From Oryzias latipes (lineage: Eukaryota; Chordata; Actinopteri; Beloniformes; Adrianichthyidae): a stretch of DNA of 64,000 bases. The stretch is from assembly GCF_002234675.1 (NCBI RefSeq), contig NC_019859.2, positions 15,115,002 through 15,179,001 on the forward strand, written 5' to 3'. The translations under genes and the position numbers were made by a program. Each line of letters opens with the position of its first letter. Within the stretch, counting starts at the first letter, position 1. Shown here piece by piece: positions 25,115-37,114 of the stretch. The notes beneath the pieces were generated by a model. That model was not told the DNA's origin and ran no database searches. It saw nothing but the letters and a program-made list of their open reading frames with translations.

Positions 25115-28100
25115 GCTGATAAAACAAAGCATGCGCGAACTTTTGACAGGTTTTGATGTTGAGCCAAAGTTTGAAACTTTATGATCGAAAGCTGCCAACA
25201 CCGTCTTCGTGAGAAAAATCCATAAACATATTTATCTTTTTGGCTTGAACCCCATTAATTACTCTAGGATACTCAGGCAAAAGGTGCAAGACTCTTTTAA
25301 CTCTACAAAGTGCAGGGAGTCTTTTTTTATTTCAACAAATCCTTGATTTGTGACTTTTTACATGCACTTTCTCCAAAATAAATACATTGATATAGAAGGA
25401 ACCATATAGAAAATGGAAAATTTAATTTTTATGGTTAATTTGTGTCTACCTGTTGTTTTTGTTAACCAACAACTTGCAGAGCAGCCATACAAGGAGACGG
25501 TTGTATTTTTCTTCAGAAATCTAGCGTACAGTCAGATCAGATAGTTTGGCAAACGGGATTAGATTTCGGAGAAAAACTTCATATTTTTATGGTTTGAAGG
25601 GACTCAAATGTCTGAAGATGTGTCAGAAAATACCCTTGACCAAGAGGAAAAAGAAGTTAAAAAAAAACAGAAGTCCCACCCCATTAGACATTGATCCAAA
25701 TAGGTAAAATGTTTATCCTAGAAAGGACAAAAATGTCTACCTCCTGGTCCCCTCCTTTGCTGCAATCACCAACTTATTAACTTATTATTACCAAAACAGA
25801 TGTTTCAGGGGATTTGTATTTATTCATTTATATCCTGTTCTCTACTTGTTGCCATCGCTAACATACCTTGTTGGTTTTAATATTGATGTTTCTGATTTAT
25901 TTTTTTTGTCCTCTTGTCTCTTTCGTGTCTCAGACAGTCCTCACTGAGTCTGCTGGAGGCTTGTTTCCATTCTTTAGAGAGGCTTTTCCTCTTCACTGTC
26001 CCTTTTTCCTTGTGTAGTTTGGGGGTTGCACTAAAACTCTCGGTCACTTATAGAAGCCAAGACTTTAAACAATCTAGTGTTATTGGAATAAAAAATTGAA
26101 CTAATTTAGCTTGACTGCATGTTTTCTACCTTTTTGTATAGCATTTTAAAACAACCTAAATTGACTCTATATATATATATATATATATTTTTTTTTTATT
26201 CAATTATATGTCATTATATTTTTCTTTTTTTATATTTTCTATAGATATTATCAGACTTTAAGTACTGTAGTAATTCTGCATTTACAATCACAATGAGTCA
26301 CTTTGAGTTGTTACCATACCAAGCTACATACAAAGGGAAGTGTGGACCTGTACAACCTTCATTAACACATCATGAGTTGGGTAAATAAAGAGAAATCTGA
26401 TCAGGGCCAGAACATGAATCCATTTAGTCTTGTTCACACACTGAACCAGGGTGTGAAGTCAGGCCACAGCGTCAGACATTGCAGTTCTGAAAGCTTTCAC
26501 ACACAACTTGTTTCCAAAACAGCTTTTTCCCAGCTGGAGTCTGTTTGGCGACGCAGTACTTAAAAAAATGAAGACTGGACAATCAAAAACAGCAAAGCAA
26601 ATAATGTTGCCTCCCATACAAGTCATTATGCACCAAAAGTCTACTCAATCAGTTTGGACACTGTGTGCAGTAATGTGTGGTACTGATTTGTGTCATGCTA
26701 ATCCTTTTCACTAATTATGATTTAATTCCGTGTTTTCAGTAACATTTTTTTCATAAACTGTATAAACTGTCTTATCATCCATTTGTCCATTTTCTTAACC
26801 TGCTATGTGCTTTTTGGCATAATACTGTTGGGCGAGGGTTTGGGTAGACTGGGCAAGTCAACAGGCACACACTCACACTTGGACACTTTATGAAGAATGT
26901 TTTTGGACTGAGGGAGGAAGCTGGAGTGTATGGAGTGAACATGCAAACTTCACACAGAAATGTACCTGCTGGGAACTAAACCTATGTAGAGATTAAGAAT
27001 GAGTATCCTGGTAGACTCATCAAATGGGCTCCAAATCTCAGTGAAGGTTGTGATCTTTTAAAAAGACCTATATTTTCATTATATTTGCATTTATTACTAA
27101 TTAGGTAAACTCTTTTTGCTAACACTGTCATTTCTAAAGTATTAAAGTTATAATGTGATTAAGATGCATGTAATATAACATGCATCCATAGTTTTTATGA
27201 ACTTTAAGGAGTTTTGCTCCTAAAACCTATGAGTCAAGTCCAAAATGTTATTCTGAAAATGAAGTATCTCTCAACACAATTAAAAATACCAAAAACATCA
27301 TAGATATTTCATGTAAAAAAATAACAAATAAATAATAATAAAACCAGAAGCACTGGAAAAACAAAGACATTTTTTTAAATTAGTCTTTCAAATAATGGTC
27401 ATATTGAAATAAAAAGATTTAAACTAAGAGCTAAAAAAGAGTATTATGTGGTGTCACTTCTCACATTTGGTACTACAGACCATTGGGAGGAACATTTCTT
27501 CTCTTCTCAAGAAAACGTTTTCTAAGATGAGATGAACTTTCATCATCAACACTTTACATTTAAACAAAGTTGATATATACATTATAACTGGGTACAAACA
27601 AAACACACTTTTACCAACATGGAGGAATATATTCACCAATGTTATCATACCATTTACTGTAGTTCTGGTTTCGTTACAAAGCCATTAAATGTGAGGAAAG
27701 AATGGTGAAATAAGCTTGAAAAAAAGGAGTTTCTCGGGTAAATTTGTATTAAAACGTCTTTGGTTTGAGGAAATCTACACTAAATATCCCTCTGTGATTT
27801 CAAGGACAATGTTCAGCTGTGCCATGAAGTTCTTCTTTGAACGAGATAGAACAGATAAGCAGCCGTAACAGACATTCAAATTCACAAGAGTGATCAAAAC
27901 ATCTGCACACACACAGAGACAAAGAACTTGCCAAAAATACCACAGATGAATATCTAAAAAACAAAGTGTTTGATGAGGTAATTGATAATGCATCTGTTTG
28001 TAGCTCCTTTTAAATAACTATTTTTTTCACAGTTGAACTCTTTGCCCTTAGTTTTTAAATGAGTTTGTTGCTTTTCTGCCTCATTTTTTCTGTTTGTTCT

Positions 28101-28650
28101 CATTATTTGCCCCATCGCCCCATTGATCCAATGCAATGGGTGTAATATTATAGTAACATGCCAGAAAAATCTCCAAAAAGAACATTTATGTATTACAAGT
28201 GAGATTTCACTGATGAATTTTTATTTTTTCTGTTCAAATGCAGTTTTTGTTAATAGCTTGTAAACAAATGTCTTTTTTTTTACAGAAATGTTACATTTTA
28301 GTTATTTATATGTTTTGGGTTTTGTGTCACCTGATGGTCTGATGAGGGAACAATCCACAAAAGCAGCTGGCTGCTAAACACAGACGAGGCAATTAGCTGC
28401 TAAAGTGACAGACAGTCCCTGAAGACTCATTATTGACTACATGCTGCGAGGTACATAAGCAAACACATTTTTCTTAACAAAAGCTGTTGTTAATTGATGT
28501 CTGCTCAGATTGTACCTCTGGCTTTGCACAAATTTGGTGGGTGCTTTTAAACACGTAACAAGATCCAGGTTTAAGAAAATAACCTAAAGTAAACAAAAGC
28601 CTTCTATACAGCTAATTCGAAAATAAGGAAATGTGCAGGTTTGGTTTGTC
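25115..28650. other. Intergenic, no gene recognised
   Basis: Contains a (TA)n run at 26168-26189 and a worn dispersed repeat at about 26780-26995. No exon series with shared frame was found. Confidence 0.5.
26780..26995. repeat. Worn copy of a common fish dispersed repeat
   Basis: Contains the phrases 'catccatttgtccattttcttaacc'-type start, 'gtttttggactgagggagga' and 'gaacatgcaaacttcacaca', which I recognise from a very abundant fish repeat. Heavily diverged. Confidence 0.5.
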
Positions 28651-28756
28651 TTGTGCTTCTTTTTTATTTCATTCTACTTATTGAAAGGCAACAACAATAA
28701 CATATGAACATCACTTGGACAGACACAGATTACACTGAGCACTTTCTTGTTTCCTA

Positions 28757-30725
28757 TCAGTTAGCTTTGCTACGGACTAAGTTTCGATTTGTGGGGAGAC
28801 TCTTGGCGTGATTCTGAGTCTGGACGGCGTTAGCCTCAGGCACTGCAGTCTTCACACCTGCAGGCACACTGTTGGAGTTCAGCAGTGATCTGGAGCATGC
28901 CGGGCCCTGTAATGAGCGAACTCCTGCTGCCGAGCCTCCCACATGTGGCGTGGCACCTTGCTCCCCAGGGTTTGTTAGTCCAGCGGCTTGGTTCTCGGGT
29001 TGCACAGGTCCAGCACCTGCAGGCAGGTTTGTGAGCACACTGTACACGCTCATCTGGTTCAATTTCGCCTGCATCTGAAATGGAGACATGGAGGCATACT
29101 TTGGAAGGTATGGTAGGTGGGGGGTAGTTTCATCATCAGAGAGATCACTGAGTTTATTAACAGGCTGCCTGAACACGCCGTGGGACAGATACAGATCTTG
29201 TCTGTCTTACCTCAAGTTCCTCTGAGCTAAGACCTCCAATTGCAGGGTTCTAAAAAAAAAAAAACAACACCTGTCAAGATTGATATTCTTTAACTCTCCT
29301 AAACCAAACTTTTAATCCACATTTCTGTGTTCTTTACCATGGGCTGCTGTAACATGTATACAATCGGTGGGTTCTGTGGAGGAAATCTACACTGTATTAT
29401 CATGTCACAATTATTTATCTCTCCATTATATTTGATGAAACCTGATGTAAATTCCTCTTTATGTTATGTAATATGAGGAGACCTGTTGCTGTGTCTGCTG
29501 AGGTGCAGCTCCTACAGGAACTACATTTTCTGCAGGCGGTGCCGGATTGTTCTGCAGCTGCTGTGTTGGAGCTTGAAGAAAAGGTGACTCGCGAATCGAT
29601 GGAAAGCCATAAGGAGAGAACTTTGTGGATGATAAAAGAAAAATCCATTAGATTTTTATTTTTGTTATTCTGTCTTGTTACCAATTCAAGATCAATGCAG
29701 TGGCCTTATGAAGAATAGAATAGAATAGAATAAAATAAAACTTTATTGATCCCACAAAGGGGAAATAACCTAGAAAATGTGATAAAAGAGAACATTATGC
29801 ACTTTAGCATCATAACTCAACCAAAAATATGCGTACAACACTTTCTCTAGTATAAAAGTTACGTATACATTTTTTTCTTGCTGTAAAAAATGTATAAGAC
29901 TCCAAGGCACAACCTTTCAATTAACTTTGTGGTTGGGATTTTTTTCTTTTATTTTTTGATCTTTAGTCCATAGTTCCAACATGCAGAGTTTTATCATTTC
30001 TGTGAGTCTGTGTGTGATCTAGCTGCAGGCATGAAGACTAGCAATACCTTACCATCTGATTGCCATAGGGTGGAGCGAATAGTGGATAGAAACCATAAGG
30101 TGGAAACATCTGCTAACACAAAAAACATGAAATATCAGAATGCCTTTAGTTTCTACTGTTACCTTTTTCAGAAAACAAACAAACAATCACATTCAAATTA
30201 ATATCTGAATACGCTCTGATGTTTCCTCCTGTTTGATGTCCTACCAGAGGCAGCTGTCCTAGTGTGAGATGGTTGGCAGGTAGAAATGGGGGCACATTCT
30301 GAGGCATGGGGTTGATTGGGGTGCTGCCCCCCTGTGGATACCAGGTGTGCTGTGGCAATGAGGGGCTGGGCTCGAGGACGGCCTGGGGATCTGGCTGCTG
30401 GGGAATCCCAGATTGTGCTTGTTCTTGGATGGGAGAAAGAGGAGCTGGAGTCTGAACCTCAGGTTTATGGTTTGTGCTCTGAACAGGATGGATTCTTTGA
30501 GTGGCTCCTCCTTGTGGCAGCATGCGGGCATGGGTGTTTGGGGCAACCTGAGAAAAGAAAAGAAGAATTTTAGGAGTTAGAATTTCTTTAAAAATCACTC
30601 AGTAGCAGTACAATGCTAAATTGTATTTGTAGAAAACAATTTATTTTTTTTCCGATTCAAAGTTAACTTACCGGTACAGCAGACACCAGTAGGGTGATAC
30701 ATGACAGTAGCAATATGATAATCAT
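28757..30725 (-). CDS. Pro/Gln-rich SCPP-type protein with SSEEL motif, 7 coding exons
   Basis: Coding exons: 30725-30672, 30547-30245, 30109-30053, 29620-29483, 29373-29338, 29249-29211 and 29164-28757, all phase 0, 344 aa. Signal peptide MIIILLLSCITLLVSAVP, then a 101-residue Pro/Gln exon, an aromatic exon (MFPPYGFYPLFAPPYGNQM), a second YGF exon (FSPYGFPS...), then NPPIVYMLQQPM and NPAIGGLSSEELE. The last exon is long and begins PVNKLSDLSDDE. SSEEL after a short Pro/Leu exon also occurs in amelotin, and ameloblastin has a similar SSEE block, so this is a P/Q SCPP of the enamel-protein side of the family. The 29483 donor (CAG/GTCTCC) is weak; an alternative phase-0 donor lies at GTAGGA inside the same exon, and without splicing the frame stops shortly after. 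The last acceptor also has a close rival 4 bases upstream that would break frame. A polyadenylation signal lies at 28668-28663. Could be odam or scpp9; unresolved. Confidence 0.75.
29713..29780. repeat. Intronic LINE/SINE tail remnant
   Basis: 'gaatagaatagaatagaata' followed by 'aaactttattgatcccacaa' and 'aaggggaaat' is the usual 3' tail of a fish retroposon. It sits in an intron of the SSEEL gene. Confidence 0.6.
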
Positions 30726-31726
30726 TTCTAAGCTTAAAAGTTCCAATTACTTTCAGCTTTTTCCAGTGAATCAATAAGGACCTGAAGCGCATGTGCTTTG
30801 GGGGTAAATTCACTGCCGTTTTTTTGATGGGAGCGTGGACTTATGTATTGCTCGCAGAAGGAGCTAACCAATCATATGGCAGAAAGAAACGCAAAAAAAT
30901 TAACCTAAAACATCTGTTCTAAATGAAGTACTTAGGTGTTAACCGAGGAAATGGTGCTAAACTCCCTTAAATGCCTGTTTCTTCTAATTATGATGCTGTA
31001 ATGTCTAAAAAAGTGTATAGATAAACATTTTAAAGTGCAGGACTGGAGGTTTCCTGTTACTCAGAGAATCTGCTGTAATGTCTTAACGTCTAACCACTGT
31101 AATTATCATCAGACCAGATATGTGAACTGTGCAAAAGAAAAAATTTAGAAAGACGAAGTTTCTGTAAAGATGTTGGAAATACTTCAATTATTGTGACAAC
31201 ATCAAGGAGACAAGAAAAAAACAAAAGCAACAGTACTTTAACATTTTTACAAAGGACCTGTATAGATCTTCTGGCTCAACCCAGTGAATGAAGGTATGCA
31301 CATTATACAACAGCAGAGGGCAGAGCCACTTCAACAAAGAAAATTTAAGTTTGTAAATGATGACCTTTGAAAATTAGGTTTCTGAAAGCAGCAAAACTAA
31401 TGTTGCATTAGATGCTAGTCTTTGTCCTAATTTGCAGGCAACTAACATTTTTTCATAAATTACTATGGGTTAAACGATTAATTGACTAAATTGGTGATTC
31501 AATTTACGATCCAACCAGATCGATTTGTCAGAGGCAAATTGTTAATCAACTTAGACTGTTATAAAATTGTTTTAAAAGTAAAAAAAATTATTTTATTGAT
31601 ATTGGAAAATACTATTGGATTGAGGTACAGTTGGTTTATTTTCATATAATATCAAAATGGCCAAGTACCATCAGAGTGGACAACACATACGTGATGGCAG
31701 CAAAAAATGATCAAGCATCATTACAG

Positions 31727-31965
31727 TCCAATGAGGAGCCGGGTTAGCTTGTGCTGGTTTGCGGCGCCTTCCGCCCGTGAAACCATGGTTCGACTCCGGG
31801 CTGCTCCCTGTTCCCTTCTCTACCTCTGTTTCTGGTTCCAAGCCAGGTTTGACAAGGTTGCGTAAGGAAGGGCATTGGGCATAAAACATTGCCAAGTTTA
31901 CCATGCAACTTGTTCGCTGTGGCGACCCCTGATGGGAGAAGCCAAAAGAGGAAGAAGATCAATAC
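31727..31965 (+). mobile_element. tRNA-derived SINE
   Basis: Starts near 'gaggagccgggttagc' and carries a B-box-like 'ggttcgactcc' at about 31787. It ends 'gctgtggcgacccctgatgg...gaagccaaaagaggaagaag', the tail of a common fish SINE. Open frames across it are chance. Confidence 0.75.
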
Positions 31966-32359
31966 AGTCCAATGCACTGAATTTAACAAAGACATGTGAT
32001 CATTCAGTGAGGTTCTGTTTGGATTGTTTTGATGTGGAAAAACGACAGTGGATTGAACTTTAGGAAACTAAAATAGGAATGGATTTACCATTTATTCTTG
32101 TTTACTTGCTTGTTTGTTTGTACGCACATTTCATTTACACTTGAAAAATACAAGAAATCTGGAAAACTTCACGTGCACTGATCAGTACCCAGCTATTTAT
32201 CTTTGAGTCAAACTGGTTGAATTTTTGACTAAAGATGTCCTGCATCAATTTTAGTTCAATGAATCCGATCGTTTAAAATTAACCAATATTGACTATGAAT
32301 TGTATCGGCCCCACTAATTATGATAAGAATTATATCGTTATCAAAATGACTTCTTACAC

Positions 32360-32525
32360 CCCTACAGATTACGGACATTCTCCACACTTATATACACTGG
32401 AAGCTACGTGGCGGAGCCCCCATCCGTGTGTGACTGTGTGTGAATGGGTGAATGGAACTGTGACTGTAAAGCGCTTTGGGCCTTCTCGGAAGATAGATAT
32501 ATGTACACCGTTTGCCATTATTAGA
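32360..32525. repeat. Dispersed repeat tail
   Basis: Contains 'gtgtgaatgggtgaatgg' and 'tgtaaagcgctttgggcc', phrases I know from an abundant fish repeat. Boundaries are approximate. Confidence 0.5.
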
Positions 32526-32992
32526 AATTATTAGATTTGATGGATAAGTGAAGGAGAAGATTTAGTTTAATAAAACAACTAGATATTTTTTCCATAAAAA
32601 ATCTAAACTAAACTAAAAGCATATTTCTGAGCTAAAACTAATACTATATCATGGTATATCAAAATTATTTTTCACACTACATTACATTGCTGCCATGTTT
32701 TTGTTCACTTAAAAAAATACACCCATATCTGCAAAGAAACAATGTCAAGTGTGTTTCTGTGTTTATTTTTGTTGGTTGCAGATGAGAATCCATTACTTAA
32801 AATACATATTCAGAGTTTATATATTGAGATTCATCTTTATTTAGAAAGTAAACATTAAAATATTGGCATCTATAACTAGAAACATTTAACTTTGAGAAAA
32901 GTCAGTAATGGGAATCTTTTCTTCTCTTTTTTTTCAAAGTAGTCAGCAGTTCAGAGGAGTGAATGAAAATGTTGATCAAGAGGATAAATCTC

Positions 32993-32998
32993 ACACAC

Positions 32999-33041
<43 letters not shown>
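32993..33041. repeat. (CA)n microsatellite
   Basis: Near-pure CA repeat of about 24 units with two CCA interruptions near its start. Confidence 0.95.
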
Positions 33042-33044
<3 letters not shown>

Positions 33045-33486
33045 TGTTACAGACTCAGCTTCCACCCTTACTTAAGCTGTGCTGATCCAGCATGGTCATG
33101 TGAGTGCGCTGAGTGGATATTACAGTGTTGTGTCATCAGCACACTGTCATTAGTGTCTGCAGAAGACGCTCCCAACAGGATCCTTCCTTTCACCAGGTCT
33201 ACATTTTTGCTTCAATTAGACTCGTTTCACAGCAGAATCCTTTAGGTTTTTCACTGCAGCTTTTATTGCACATTATGAAAATAAAATAGAAAAAAATTGT
33301 ATTAAATATGGAAGAATCACCACTCAAATTTAAACAATAGTCACAACAATACATTCAGATTTTTTTTGTGTAGGCCTTAGAGGTGGGCAAACACAAAACT
33401 AACAGTGCATTACATTTTGGAGTACACACTCTCCATGAGAAGCAGAGCAGCTCCATGTGGAGATCTTGTTTAGGCATTGGCGCAGT

Positions 33487-33911
33487 TCAGAGGCTGTCTC
33501 CACGTGGGGTCCCTGCAGTTTCTGTGGTTTTTAGTGTTGTTGCTGTCGTAGTTGCAGTTGTAGATGTCGCAGGTGGGTTGCATAGAGTAGGAAGAAGCCT
33601 ACAGATATCTAGCAGTAAGGGCCTCAATTTCTACAGCAAGACAAAACAAAAGAACATATGAAGGAGGGGGCCTATGAAACAAGCAGTTTAAAAAAGGTTC
33701 CGTCTGTACCTCGATACTTTTGGATTCACTGCTAGAACTGTCACTCCTGTGTCTTCTCTAAAAAAAAAATAAGAAAAACATTTTTTTCCAAACATAAATA
33801 AAACAAAAAGCTCCAGAACATGTCAAAAGCAAGAAATGTTGTACTTACACTTTCACAGGGACTAACGAGGAGGAAAATCATGAGAAGGAACGTCTTCATG
33901 ATGCACTTCAT
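33487..33911 (-). CDS. Small SCPP-type protein, Ser cluster plus Thr-rich tail, 3 coding exons
   Basis: Coding exons: 33911-33849, 33757-33710 and 33630-33487, phase 0, 84 aa. The signal exon reads MKCIMKTFLLMIFLLVSPCES; a second in-frame ATG at codon 5 (MKTFLL...) would give a more ordinary signal peptide. The next exon is RRHRSDSSSSESKSIE, a textbook SCPP phospho-serine cluster with S-x-E sites. The last exon begins with a hydrophobic/basic helix (KLRPLLLDICRLLPTLC) and continues Thr-rich (ATSTTATTTATT), a good substrate for O-glycosylation. A polyadenylation signal lies at 33267-33262. A TATA-like TTTAAAAG is at about 34010. I do not recognise the gene; layout relates it to the next gene and to the array at 43-62 kb. 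Confidence 0.75.
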
Positions 33912-33959
33912 GTTGCTATTCGGACCTCCTGCAGCTTAAAACTGACACTGTGTCGCAGA

Positions 33960-35990
33960 GGAGTAGAAAGGTGAATCAAATATCGATCCCCACTTCTACC
34001 TCAAACGCTTTTAAACAGCCCAAGTGTGTCGACATTGCTCAAACACCACAAAGGTGTGGCTTCATCTTTAATCTTGTGGTCAGGTTCACAAAAAATTAAC
34101 ACGGGGATTTCCACACCGTCTTTCTCCCAGACGGTGCTTTTGTAACATTACAGTATACATTGTATTAATCATCTTGTTAATTGCAACAATATGTCCATAT
34201 TTTCCACAGCTACACCATCATGCATGCAGGCTTGGAAATCTCAGACTAGAACATGCAGCATTTTATTACCTTCACACAAATGCTGAATAAAGTCAGTGAA
34301 GATTGACAAAGCTGAAGGGCTTCATGGCCCCTTCATACTACTGTTGAAGGGTTTTGACAGTAATATGCCGTGCCTGGAGCTACACATCCGCCCATGAAGC
34401 AATTTCTTCCCAAAATCTTTTTAAGACTGTAATTATCTTGTTTACACATGGTGTATCATATTAATTTCCTCAGCAGGAGCCACAGCAGTGCACACCCTAA
34501 CACAGCGTACACATTCCTATTTGAAAATCTACCTTTCCAATCTGCTTTTTTTTTCTAAAGTGAAACATAAAGCTGATTAAATACTTCATAGTTAGTCAAA
34601 ATGTTCAAATTAATTTGGATTAGCAGAGAAATGTTTTAATGTAAATTGGTTTAATGATTCTTTAGTTGGTTACAAAAAAATTCCCCTGTAATCCCACATT
34701 TTATTGTAGACTGTACTTTTGATTTGATCATTTATAAAGACTCAATAACATGGTTGTTTTCCCAATTTTAAAAATTATCCCATTACTTTTTGGAATGAAA
34801 TATAACAAGTGGAAATGCAGGACAGAAAAGGACAGATTAGTAAAAGTTTAACTTCTAAAGCCTAATAGTCACATGTTTAACATCCTTTTACTCAATAGTT
34901 CTTGTTTAATATCAATCAATATGTAGAAATTACACATTTATTCGATATTTATGAAAAAAGAAAAGCTAGATAAAAGTCAACAAGCAGCAAATGATGTTAA
35001 TCAATTTCACTTTACCCTTTAACATAACTTTGACAGTTTCCTCTTATTTTGTGCATTTATTAGCAGTTGTGACTTAAAAAACTTCAGAGTTGAGATGAAA
35101 CCCAAAGAAAAAGAAAAACACAAATGCAAAAGATTTTATTGTAATTACAATTTCTTTATAAGTTTGTGAGGAATGTTAAGTCTTTACAAAAGGCAACAAA
35201 AAGTTCCTAGTCTTTGCTGCTACAAGTTGCTTACAAGGTTTTAAATCATAAAGCTTACAAGTTTTTCCACACCTTGTTTATTGGTTTTAGATTCATCAGT
35301 ATAAACATTCATACACACATTTGCATATTTTTTACTATTTTCTGCCTGTTTGGTGGCATTTAATGAACATTACTTTTTTATTTTTTATTATTTACAATAT
35401 TTTCTGGAACGTATTCTATATTTTGGGAGATACTGTTTATCAACCCGGCTGCTTAAGTGTTGAATGTTTAGTTTATATTGACCCCGAAGTAAATTTCCGT
35501 CAGCTTTGCTTCTTTTTAAGGCAAAATTCCATTCTCATATTTGACAATGTAAAATTCCTACAAAGAGTTTTAGTGAAGAGCAAATTAACCAAAGTAGAAA
35601 TTAATGGAAATCAATGTAATAAAAGAAATCTTCATGGATTGAATGTCACTAGAAAGGCAACATGTTAAATAATAAAACAAAACATTCATACTTTAGTTCT
35701 CTTCAGCAGCTTTTTATGCACTTAAGGAAAAAATATGAAGGTAAAAATGCTCCAAAAAGAACGCACTTGTAGATTTGATTTGAGAACTTGTAATACAGAA
35801 TGTGAATACTTGTGCATCAAAAATATGCATCTGTGTGTAAAAATCTTCTGCTGTGAACTGACAAATTTCCATTTGCATGTGTTTATTTAGAGTTACAAAA
35901 GTGGTGTGTGCAGACATTCAGTCATTTCTGTGGGGTGCAATAACCAACAGCCACCAGTAGAAGTCACTACACACCTGCAAATTGTTCAAT
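33960..35990. other. Intergenic, no gene recognised
   Basis: AT-rich; the longest open frame (35321-35668, plus) is low-complexity Phe/Tyr/Ile without a domain and is discounted. Confidence 0.5.
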
Positions 35991-36338
35991 GCTTTATTCA
36001 GTGGAAGGTCAGCCCTCCTTACAGCTGCTCTCACTTTGTCAGATTTCCTTATAGTTTCATTTCTTACTCATCTTATGTTGTATATAACTAAAATACTGAT
36101 GTTTTTTTTTCAATTTCATGTGAATCTTCACTTTATAGAAAATATTCAATTTTAACGTATTTATGTATGACTTGTAATGTAGACAAACTCATGCAAACTG
36201 TACATTTTTTTACTTTATGTTTTATTTAAGCAGCATTTTCAGAGAACAAGTGAAGTTTCACCATTATGTTCATTGAAAGTATTCTAAACCTTGTCAATTG
36301 ATGTAACTGATGTCCGCTGAAGAGGATGATTTCAGATC

Positions 36339-36920
36339 TCATAAAACAGTGGTAGCGGCGGCATCAGTGGTGGCGACATCAGGAGTGGTGGCGGCAGCAG
36401 CAGTGGTGCCGACATCAGCCGTGGTGGTGCTAGCAGCAGCGGTGGTGGCAACATCAGGAGTGGTGGCGGCGGTTTCAGTTGTTGTATCTGTGGCGCTGGT
36501 GGTTGCAGACACAGTAGTATCAGTACTGGGTGAAGTGGTCGGCTGAAGCTTCTCTAGGATGGACAGAAGGTACTGAAGGAAGTTCTGTGCGTCAAAAGGT
36601 CGGCCAGGAGGGTGATGGAAATCCCCTTCTCCCTGCGACAAAAACACATTTCTGTTCACATACAGAGAAATTTGGTTACAATATGTCTAAAATAATGGCA
36701 AAACAAGAGTCTTACTCTATGAAAGGGAAGATTAGGGGGGAATCTTTCAGGTTCTTCATGGCCCCTGTCATGCTTTATTGAATAAAAAAAAAAGTTAAAT
36801 AGCACATATAACTCTCAGGCCACAAAGGTTTAATACAAATACAATGAATTCTTCTGAACTTACAAATTTAGCCAGAGCGATGCTCAGGAGGCATCCAAGC
36901 ACAAGAGCTGTTTTGAGCAT
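36339..36920 (-). CDS. Thr-rich SCPP-like secreted protein, 3 coding exons
   Basis: Coding exons: 36920-36864, 36772-36716 and 36632-36339, phase 0, 135 aa. The signal exon (MLKTALVLGCLLSIALAKF) is clearly related to MLKLALVLGCLLSLTLAQP of the genes at 45-62 kb. Next is a charged exon (HDRGHEEPERFPPNL...). The last exon opens GEGDFHHPPGRPFD, then a helix (AQNFLQYLLSILEKL), then about 65 residues of Thr/Ala with repeats (TTPDVATT occurs twice), mucin-like. A polyadenylation signal lies at 35998-35993. This gene is the likely founder type, or nearest single-copy relative, of the tandem array. Confidence 0.78.
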
Positions 36921-37041
36921 AGTTAAACGATCACCTGTGGATGAAACCAAATAATGTTAAAACAAAAATAAGCATCACAAATCCATATTCAGCATCATAA
37001 TCATAAAAAGGAAGCCATAATAATAGAATAGTTACAATCAC

Positions 37042-37113
37042 GTCTTTACAACGTTAGCAGGCTGCTTGACTGGTCAGGAGAATGACAGCACGGCTACAGA
37101 ACTTTGCTTATAT
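37042..37113 (-). promoter_or_regulatory. TATA box and non-coding first exon of the Thr-rich gene
   Basis: TATATAAG on the minus strand at 37113-37106. A presumed untranslated exon ends at about 37042 before GTGATT, and the signal-peptide exon acceptor is at 36934. Confidence 0.55.
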
Positions 37114-37114
37114 A

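Larger units (their letters stand above)
30850..33240. other. Intergenic, repeats only
   Basis: Apart from the SINE, the repeat tail and the CA run listed separately, I see no gene here. Confidence 0.5.

Noticed and set aside
31671-31995. Overlapping minus-strand open frames
   Set aside because: They lie across the SINE.
35321-35668. 115-codon plus-strand frame
   Set aside because: Low-complexity hydrophobic reading with no domain, signal or splice context.
36310-36546. Plus-strand Val/Ala-rich open frame
   Set aside because: Antisense of the Thr/Ala repeat exon of the gene at 36.3-36.9 kb.
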